Source: Methyloprofundus sp. (GTDB lineage: Bacteria; Pseudomonadota; Gammaproteobacteria; Methylococcales; Methylomonadaceae). Taken from it: a DNA stretch of 11,717 nucleotides. A program made the position numbers and the translations under genes. Under the pieces are notes generated by a model. The model did no database searches. It saw nothing but the letters and a program-made list of their open reading frames with translations, and was not told the origin of the DNA. Where the stretch lies: NCBI GenBank assembly GCA_030636485.1, contig DAOVWV010000023.1:1-11717 (forward strand), written 5' to 3'. Shown piece after piece: positions 6,361-11,717 of the stretch. The first letter of the stretch is position 1; each line of letters starts with the position of its first letter.

Positions 6361-7551
6361 ATGTCTTGGAATGAACCAGGCGGTGATAAAAACAAAGATC
6401 CTTGGAGTGGTCGTAACGAGGAAAATACTCCTCCTGATTTAGATGAGGCGATGCGTTCGCTACAGGATAAATTAGGCGGCTTGTTTGGTGGTGGTAAGAG
6501 CGGTGGTGGTGATAATAATGAAGCGCCCTCTCTCAAAGGCCTGGGTTTCCTGGCAGTCGGTGCAATTGCGCTGTGGATGGCGAGTGGCTTCTATATTGTA
6601 GATGAAGGGAATCGCGGTGTGGAATTACGCTTTGGTAAATATATCGCAACCACTACACCCGGTTTAAACTGGAAATTACCGGCTCCCATTGAAAAAGTTG
6701 AAGTGGTTAATATTGCGCAGATCCGTTCTTTAGAAGTGGGTTATCGTTCAGGCGGTGGCCGTAAAGGGACGGTTTCCAAAGAAGCACTGATGTTGACCAA
6801 AGATGAAAATATTGTCGATGTACGCCTAGCGGTACAATATCAGGTCAGTGATGCAAAAAAATATTTATTTAATATACTCAACCAGACAGCCACTTTAAAA
6901 CAGGTGATTGAAAGTGCCGAACGGGGTGTTATCGGTGGTAACACGATGGATTTTGTTTTAACGGAAGGGCGTACACAAATCGTTGCCGATATTAAAACCG
7001 AAATTCAGCATGTCATAGATTCCTATGACTCGGGTATCGTTATTACCAGTGTTAACTTACAGGATGCACAGCCGCCTGAGCAGGTACAAAGTGCTTTTGA
7101 GGATGCCATTAAAGCGCGGGAAGATAAGCAGCGTTTGATTAATGAAGCTGAAGCCTATGCCAATGACATCGTGCCAAAGGCTCGGGGTGCTGCAGCTAGG
7201 GTTATACAGGAATCAGAAGGGTATAAATCACGGATTATTGCCTCAGCAGAAGGGGATGTGAGCCGTTTTTCTCAAATTTTAACAGAGTATGAGAAAGCGC
7301 CTGAAGTCACTCGGCAACGGATTTATCTGGATACCATGGAGTCGGTCATGAGTGGTACAGATACAGTAATGGTTGATGTTAAAGGTGGTAATAATATTAT
7401 GTATTTACCGCTAGACCAATTGGCGGCTAAATCAAAGGCAATGAGTAGTCGGGCTAATAGCTATAAAGCAACACCTACAGTGACTCAGCCTTATAATTCA
7501 ACTAATACACCAAGGCCTTCAAGCCGTGGTCGTACACCGAGAGGACGCTAA
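6361..7551 (+). CDS. hflK: HflK, FtsH-modulating SPFH membrane protein
   Basis: A 396-residue type II membrane protein (E. coli 419) that assembles with HflC into a cage around the FtsH protease and modulates membrane protein degradation. The N-terminus MSWNEPGGDKNKDPW matches the family start MAWNQPG. A Gly-rich cytoplasmic stretch (about 39-53) precedes one membrane helix (about 59-80), followed by the SPFH/PHB domain and a charged helical region rich in Ala and Glu (about 240-310). The last 30 residues are rich in Ser, Thr, Pro and Arg and probably disordered. The frame extends up to a TTG at 6334, but the ATG at 6361 is chosen because GGAG at 6349-6352 is 8 bases upstream and the family N-terminus begins there. 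It is separated from hflX by 246 bases, so an own promoter is plausible, though none was recognised. hflC follows 2 bases after the stop. Confidence 0.96.
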   Translation: MSWNEPGGDKNKDPWSGRNEENTPPDLDEAMRSLQDKLGGLFGGGKSGGGDNNEAPSLKGLGFLAVGAIALWMASGFYIVDEGNRGVELRFGKYIATTTPGLNWKLPAPIEKVEVVNIAQIRSLEVGYRSGGGRKGTVSKEALMLTKDENIVDVRLAVQYQVSDAKKYLFNILNQTATLKQVIESAERGVIGGNTMDFVLTEGRTQIVADIKTEIQHVIDSYDSGIVITSVNLQDAQPPEQVQSAFEDAIKAREDKQRLINEAEAYANDIVPKARGAAARVIQESEGYKSRIIASAEGDVSRFSQILTEYEKAPEVTRQRIYLDTMESVMSGTDTVMVDVKGGNNIMYLPLDQLAAKSKAMSSRANSYKATPTVTQPYNSTNTPRPSSRGRTPRGR

Positions 7552-7553
7552 AC

Positions 7554-8411
7554 ATGTCAGCAAATAAAATTTTAGTCACTCTTGGGGTCGTCTTTACCGT
7601 TGCCATGATGTGTGTTTTTACGGTAACGGAAACAGAAAAAGCGATTAAGTTTAAATTTGGGGAGATTGTTCGGTCGGACTATCAGCCTGGCTTGCACTTT
7701 AAACTGCCGTTTATTAATAACGTTAAAAAATTCGATGCACGCATCCTGACTCTGGATTCTGCACCGGAACGTTTTTTAACCTCAGAAAAGAAAAATGTTA
7801 TCGTTGATTCTTTTGTTAAATGGCGTGTCGGTAATATAGAAACCTTCTATACTTCAGTCGGAGGGGATCCTTTTCAAGCCAATATACGTCTGGATCAGAT
7901 TATTAAAGATGCTTTTCGTAGTGAGTTTAGTAAGCGTGATATTAAGCAGCTGGTTTCTACAGACCGGAGTGCTGTACGTGAAGCACTGATCACAAATACG
8001 GCTAAAGCCGCAGCTCAATTGGGTATTGAAATTGTTGATGTGCAGGTAAAACGTATTGATTTACCGAGCGAAGTGAGTCATTCAGTTTACAGTCGTATGG
8101 AAGCTGAACGTGCACGGGTTGCGCGTGAATTTAGATCACAAGGGGCTGAAGCGGCTGAGAAAGTCCGTGCGGATGCGGATAAGCAAAAAGAAATTATTTT
8201 GGCGGATGCCTATCGTGATTCAGAAATCATGAAAGGTCAGGGTGATGCAAAAGCCGCTGAGATTTATGCGAATGCTTATGGTAAAAATGTTGAATTTTAT
8301 GCGTTTTACCGTAGTATGAGTGCTTATAAAGAAACATTTACTAAATCAGCCAATATCATGGTCACCGAGCCGGATTCTGAATTTTTTAAATATTTTAAAC
8401 AAATGAAATAA
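7554..8411 (+). CDS. hflC: HflC, FtsH-modulating SPFH membrane protein
   Basis: A 285-residue partner of HflK, with one N-terminal membrane helix (about residues 5-24) and a periplasmic SPFH/PHB domain. Family landmarks are visible: PGLHFKLPFI, KKNVIVDSFVKWR, LGIEIVDVQVKRIDLP, and the C-terminal PDSEFFKY. The protein is about 50 residues shorter than the E. coli one. The difference is mostly the absence of an insertion, found in the enteric protein, just before LGIEIVDV; here NTAKAAAQ runs straight into that motif. The compact form probably represents the core fold rather than a deletion. The start lies 2 bases after the hflK stop, and its ribosome site AGAGGA (about 7539-7544) lies inside the end of hflK, which suggests translational coupling. 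Two hairpins, the second a terminator, follow the stop. Confidence 0.96.
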   Translation: MSANKILVTLGVVFTVAMMCVFTVTETEKAIKFKFGEIVRSDYQPGLHFKLPFINNVKKFDARILTLDSAPERFLTSEKKNVIVDSFVKWRVGNIETFYTSVGGDPFQANIRLDQIIKDAFRSEFSKRDIKQLVSTDRSAVREALITNTAKAAAQLGIEIVDVQVKRIDLPSEVSHSVYSRMEAERARVAREFRSQGAEAAEKVRADADKQKEIILADAYRDSEIMKGQGDAKAAEIYANAYGKNVEFYAFYRSMSAYKETFTKSANIMVTEPDSEFFKYFKQMK

Positions 8412-8429
8412 ACTCAGCTTAATTGAGTT
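8411..8429 (+). other. Small hairpin directly after hflC
   Basis: AACTCA (8411-8416) pairs with TGAGTT (8424-8429), extended by one G-U pair, around a five-base loop. It begins on the last base of the hflC stop codon and lies just before the intrinsic terminator. It has no U-run of its own and probably stabilises the hflC mRNA end or adds to termination. Confidence 0.4.
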
Positions 8430-8455
8430 GAATCATTAAACGCTCCGTTTATACG
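8423..8455 (+). promoter_or_regulatory. Weak candidate hisZ promoter overlapping the terminator
   Basis: TTGAAT at 8428-8433 and TATACG at 8450-8455 are 16 bases apart, each four of six matches to the sigma-70 boxes. TTGAGT at 8423-8428 with TTTATA at 8448-8453 (19 bases) is an alternative reading. Either would start RNA around 8460-8465, about 20-25 bases before the hisZ ATG. The call rests on position as much as on sequence. Confidence 0.27.
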
Positions 8456-8465
8456 GGGCGTTTTT
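8438..8465 (+). terminator. Rho-independent terminator after hflC
   Basis: AAACGCTCCGT (8438-8448) pairs with ACGGGGCGTTT (8453-8463) over 11 base pairs with a single G-U, around a TTAT loop, and the T-run continues to 8465. This is a textbook intrinsic terminator closing the hfq-hflX-hflK-hflC unit. It ends just 20 bases before the hisZ ATG, so hisZ needs either readthrough or a promoter embedded in this same short region. Confidence 0.82.
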
Positions 8466-8485
8466 GTGTGAATTGGAAAAATATC

Positions 8486-9679
8486 ATGTTGCGAAGAGAC
8501 CCTTGGCTGTTGCCAGAAGGTGTTGAAGAAGTTTTACCCGAAGATGCCAAGCACTTAGAGACTTTGCGTCGCCAGTTACTTGATGTTTTTGAGTGCTGGG
8601 GTTATGAAAAGGTCATTCCACCTTTTATCGACTATTTAGATTCGTTGTTAACCGGATCAGGCCATGATTTAAACTTACAGACGTTTAAATTAACCGACCA
8701 GTTGAGCGGTGAAGTATTGGGCATACGTGCTGATATGACACCCCAGGTAGCAAGAATAGATGCACATAGCTTAAGCCATCAGCAAGTATCGAGGCTATGT
8801 TATGAAGGAACGACGTTACATACCCGTGGTGGTGCTTTAGACAAAACCCGCATTCCGATGCAAATAGGGGCAGAATTATTCGGTCATGCAGGCATTGACA
8901 GCGATACCGAAGTTGTCCGGTTGATGCTAGAGGTTCTATCTATGGCAGGGCTGAAAAATGTACACCTTGATTTAGGTCATGTGGGTATATATCGTGGACT
9001 GGTTGCTCAGGCAAATTTGACTGAGGATCAAGAGCTGGCGTTATTTGAGGTCTTGCAGCGTAAGTCGAACTGTGAGCTGGCTGAGTTACTGCTAAGCTAT
9101 GCAATGCCAGCTGAATTGCAAGCCATCTTTTTGGCTTTGCCGCAGTTAAATGGTGATAAATCCATACTGGCAACGGCTAGAGAGGCTTTTTCCGCTGCGG
9201 ATGCCAGTGTTAATAATGCACTTGCTCAGCTAGAAGAATTGGCTGATATATTGCACAGCTATTATCCTCAGCTTACCATTAGCTTTGATCTGGCTGAATT
9301 GCGTGGTTATCATTATCATACCGGCATGGTGTTTGCTGCCTTTGTTCCTGAAGTAGGTAAGGAAATTGCACGCGGTGGACGCTACGATAATATCGGTCAG
9401 ATATTTGGTAGTGCCAGGCCGGCAACAGGCTTTAGTGCAGACTTAAAAGTATTGGCCGCATTGACCAAAAATAATCAGGGTGCCGATGATGTTATAAAGG
9501 TGCTGGCACCTATTGCTATCGGTGATCGTGGGCTAGATGAAAAAGTGCGAGACCTGCGTGCCACTGGGCATATCGTGATTAAACAGCTATCTGGGCAGCA
9601 AGATCAAGCTGAACAGCATGGGTGTAATCAAATATTAGAAAAAAGTGATGAGAACTGGGTTCTTGTCCCGTTAAATTAA
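8486..9679 (+). CDS. hisZ: HisZ, regulatory subunit of ATP phosphoribosyltransferase
   Basis: A 397-residue paralogue of the histidyl-tRNA synthetase catalytic domain. HisZ joins the short form of HisG in an octamer that performs the first step of histidine synthesis (ATP plus PRPP) and gives it feedback control by histidine. The N-terminus RDPWLLPEGVEEVLPEDA is typical of HisZ. Motif 2-like segments are RADMTPQVARIDA (81-93) and the YEGTTLHTRGGALDKTRIP region (106-124). RGGRYDNIG (296-304) is the class II motif 3 region. The HisRS signature LVRGLDYY is replaced by LRGYHYHTG (272-280), and the anticodon-binding domain is missing, so it is not a tRNA synthetase. A GTG at 8468 is in frame, but the ATG at 8486 fits the family start and has GGAA 7 bases upstream. 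hisG is not in the window. purA follows after 12 bases. Confidence 0.94.
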   Translation: MLRRDPWLLPEGVEEVLPEDAKHLETLRRQLLDVFECWGYEKVIPPFIDYLDSLLTGSGHDLNLQTFKLTDQLSGEVLGIRADMTPQVARIDAHSLSHQQVSRLCYEGTTLHTRGGALDKTRIPMQIGAELFGHAGIDSDTEVVRLMLEVLSMAGLKNVHLDLGHVGIYRGLVAQANLTEDQELALFEVLQRKSNCELAELLLSYAMPAELQAIFLALPQLNGDKSILATAREAFSAADASVNNALAQLEELADILHSYYPQLTISFDLAELRGYHYHTGMVFAAFVPEVGKEIARGGRYDNIGQIFGSARPATGFSADLKVLAALTKNNQGADDVIKVLAPIAIGDRGLDEKVRDLRATGHIVIKQLSGQQDQAEQHGCNQILEKSDENWVLVPLN

Positions 9680-10984
<1,305 letters not shown>

Positions 10985-10993
10985 CGTGGTATT

Positions 10994-11023
10994 AGCCGCG
11001 ATTTAAATCTTTTTATCGCGGCT
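10994..11023 (+). terminator. Terminator-like hairpin after purA
   Basis: AGCCGCGAT (10994-11002) and ATCGCGGCT (11015-11023) form a perfect 9-base-pair stem with a 12-base, T-rich loop, starting 10 bases after the purA stop. The following bases CCTTCTTTA are pyrimidine-rich but not a clean T-run, so termination is likely but may be incomplete. Confidence 0.65.
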
Positions 11024-11056
11024 CCTTCTTTACATGTGAACCTGTTATTACATCCG

Positions 11057-11077
11057 TAAGTAACCCATTGTTACTTA
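11057..11077. repeat. Short perfect inverted repeat between purA and the REP pair
   Basis: TAAGTAAC (11057-11064) and GTTACTTA (11070-11077) form an 8-base-pair stem with a CCATT loop. It ends 4 bases before the REP pair. It lacks a U-run on either strand. It could be a protein-binding palindrome or the leftover edge of a repeat; nothing further can be said. Confidence 0.35.
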
Positions 11078-11080
11078 AAT

Positions 11081-11223
11081 CGTAGGATGGAAAAGCGCAG
11101 CGCATTCCATCATCACACCACCAATATCCAGTCAACCGCACAATATCATTTTAGATGGCATCACCGATAATCAAGTCATCGTGCAATATCATGTCGGATT
11201 TCGCAAAGCTCATCCAACCTACG
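11081..11223. repeat. Pair of inverted REP elements (BIME-like)
   Basis: Two related palindromic units face each other. The left unit (11081-11112, plus strand) has a GTAG foot at 11082-11085. It then has a 7-base-pair stem GATGGAA/TTCCATC (11086-11092 with 11105-11111), capped by GCG/CGC around CAG. The right unit (11193-11223, read on the minus strand) has the same GTAG foot and a matching stem of 7 pairs with one G-U (11193-11199 with 11212-11218). The outer ends CGTAGG and CCTACG are exact complements. The 80-base spacer holds CAATATCAT twice in direct order (11141-11149 and 11184-11192). The GTAG foot plus imperfect palindrome in opposite orientation is the usual layout of REP pairs mobilised by RAYT transposases. 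No such transposase is present here. Confidence 0.68.
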
Positions 11224-11360
11224 CATCTGTATTATGGGGACAATAGGGGGCAGACCATGGTGAAGTATTGAAGAGTTCAGATGCCAGTAGATATGAGACG
11301 TTACCTAGAAAACCGCAAGGGTGGCCGTGAGAAGTATGCATTTGAGATGATCAGTTCCTC
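11224..11360. other. Gap between the REP pair and the DUF2325 gene, no gene seen
   Basis: This stretch carries no supported gene. A short plus-strand frame from ATG 11281 to 11433 encodes about 50 residues beginning MPVDMRRYLENRKGG, but it overlaps the end of the DUF2325 gene on the other strand, has no clear ribosome site and belongs to no family I recognise. The GGGGACA and GGCAGACCA words at 11236-11259 faintly recall sequence next to REP-associated transposases; this is recollection only. Confidence 0.35.
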
Positions 11361-11717
11361 TTATTGCGCAGTGCTTAAGCGTGGTGCATTACTTTTAGCC
11401 ATTATTTTATCTAGCATACTCGATAGTGAGTAAAGGCCAGAGCTTTGCAAATATTGATAAGGTTTGTGTTGCTTTTTGCAGACTCGCTTGATCTTCCAAT
11501 ACGCATCATGGCTAATGCATGAGGCAGGGAAAACAACGACATCGGCTTTGCTCAGCGATTTTTGCAAATCCTGGGTATTTTTTTCCATACCGCCATCATG
11601 ATGTATAAAAATACCTGCTTTTTCTTCTACTAATTCGCGATAAAAGGGAACCAAGTTCGTTTTTCCACCCACATACAGTACACATTGCCCACAAAGGTTC
11701 TGGTTTTTTAATGGGCA
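11361..11717 (-). CDS. DUF2325 protein, C-terminal part (5' end missing)
   Basis: The minus-strand frame stays open to the window edge, giving 118 visible residues; the GTG at 11672 is internal, not a start. The sequence VLYVGGKTNLVPFYRELVEE, then HHDGG, PASCISHDAYWKIKRVCKK and LQSSGLYS, is the whole DUF2325 domain (Pfam PF10087) in order. This domain is usually at the C-terminus of larger proteins, whose biochemical role is not established. Just before it the visible sequence reads CPLKNQNLCGQC, a cluster of three cysteines; two more (in ASCIS and RVCKK) lie within the domain. Such spacing could hold a metal or be redox-sensitive, but that is inference. No partner gene is visible on this side, and the left neighbour is the REP region. 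No terminator hairpin was found after its stop. Confidence 0.85.
   Translation of the reverse strand, partial: CPLKNQNLCGQCVLYVGGKTNLVPFYRELVEEKAGIFIHHDGGMEKNTQDLQKSLSKADVVVFPASCISHDAYWKIKRVCKKQHKPYQYLQSSGLYSLSSMLDKIMAKSNAPRLSTAQ

Noticed and set aside
8468..8485. GTG start for hisZ at 8468
   Set aside because: It lies three bases after the terminator T-run with no ribosome site and adds six residues not typical of HisZ.
11150..11240. Apparent coding sequence DGITDNQVIVQYHVGF in the REP region
   Set aside because: It is translation through the repeat unit; such reading frames appear wherever this kind of palindrome occurs and no start or ribosome site is present.
11281..11433. Plus-strand 50-codon frame before and across the DUF2325 stop
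   Set aside because: No family match, no clear ribosome site, and it overlaps a well-supported gene on the other strand.

Overview
This window is a chromosomal segment of a gammaproteobacterium of moderate-to-low GC content. The gene order hfq-hflX-hflK-hflC-hisZ-purA is a block found in many gammaproteobacteria outside the enterics. Having hisZ implies a short-form, HisZ-dependent ATP phosphoribosyltransferase, which enteric bacteria lack. The REP pair near the right end and the protein sequences would suit a methanotroph such as a member of the Methylococcales, but that placement is inference; nothing in the window proves it.

Layout, left to right. (1) Positions 1-885: the 3' part of an alpha/beta hydrolase of the lysophospholipase/monoacylglycerol lipase type. 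It converges on htpX (minus strand, 998-1871 plus stop), and a strong hairpin lies between the two. (2) 1959-4030: nudF (ADP-ribose pyrophosphatase), divergent from htpX, followed by yajR, an MFS transporter with the C-terminal YAM domain. (3) 4031-4579: a 549-base gap with no intact gene. It holds a faint transposase-like remnant and two hairpins just upstream of hfq. (4) 4580-8411: hfq, hflX, hflK and hflC. A 246-base gap between hflX and hflK contains nested inverted repeats. (5) 8438-8465: a rho-independent terminator that ends only 20 bases before the start of hisZ. (6) 8486-10984: hisZ and purA, closed by a second terminator-like hairpin. (7) 11057-11223: a small hairpin and a pair of inverted REP elements (BIME-like). 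(8) 11361-11717: the C-terminal end of a DUF2325 protein, minus strand, running off the window.

How the genes fit together. Several act in RNA control and membrane protein quality control. Hfq is the sRNA chaperone, HflX a ribosome-splitting GTPase, HflK/HflC the membrane complex that modulates FtsH, and HtpX a membrane metalloprotease that overlaps functionally with FtsH. HisZ and PurA belong to histidine and AMP synthesis, both linked to purine metabolism. NudF recycles ADP-ribose.

I found no convincing new multi-gene system. The most interesting items are non-coding: the nested inverted-repeat element between hflX and hflK, the structured hfq leader, the terminator that may overlap a hisZ promoter, and the BIME-like pair. 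Several gene starts (nudF, yajR, hflX, hflK, hisZ) were set from Shine-Dalgarno spacing or known family N-termini.
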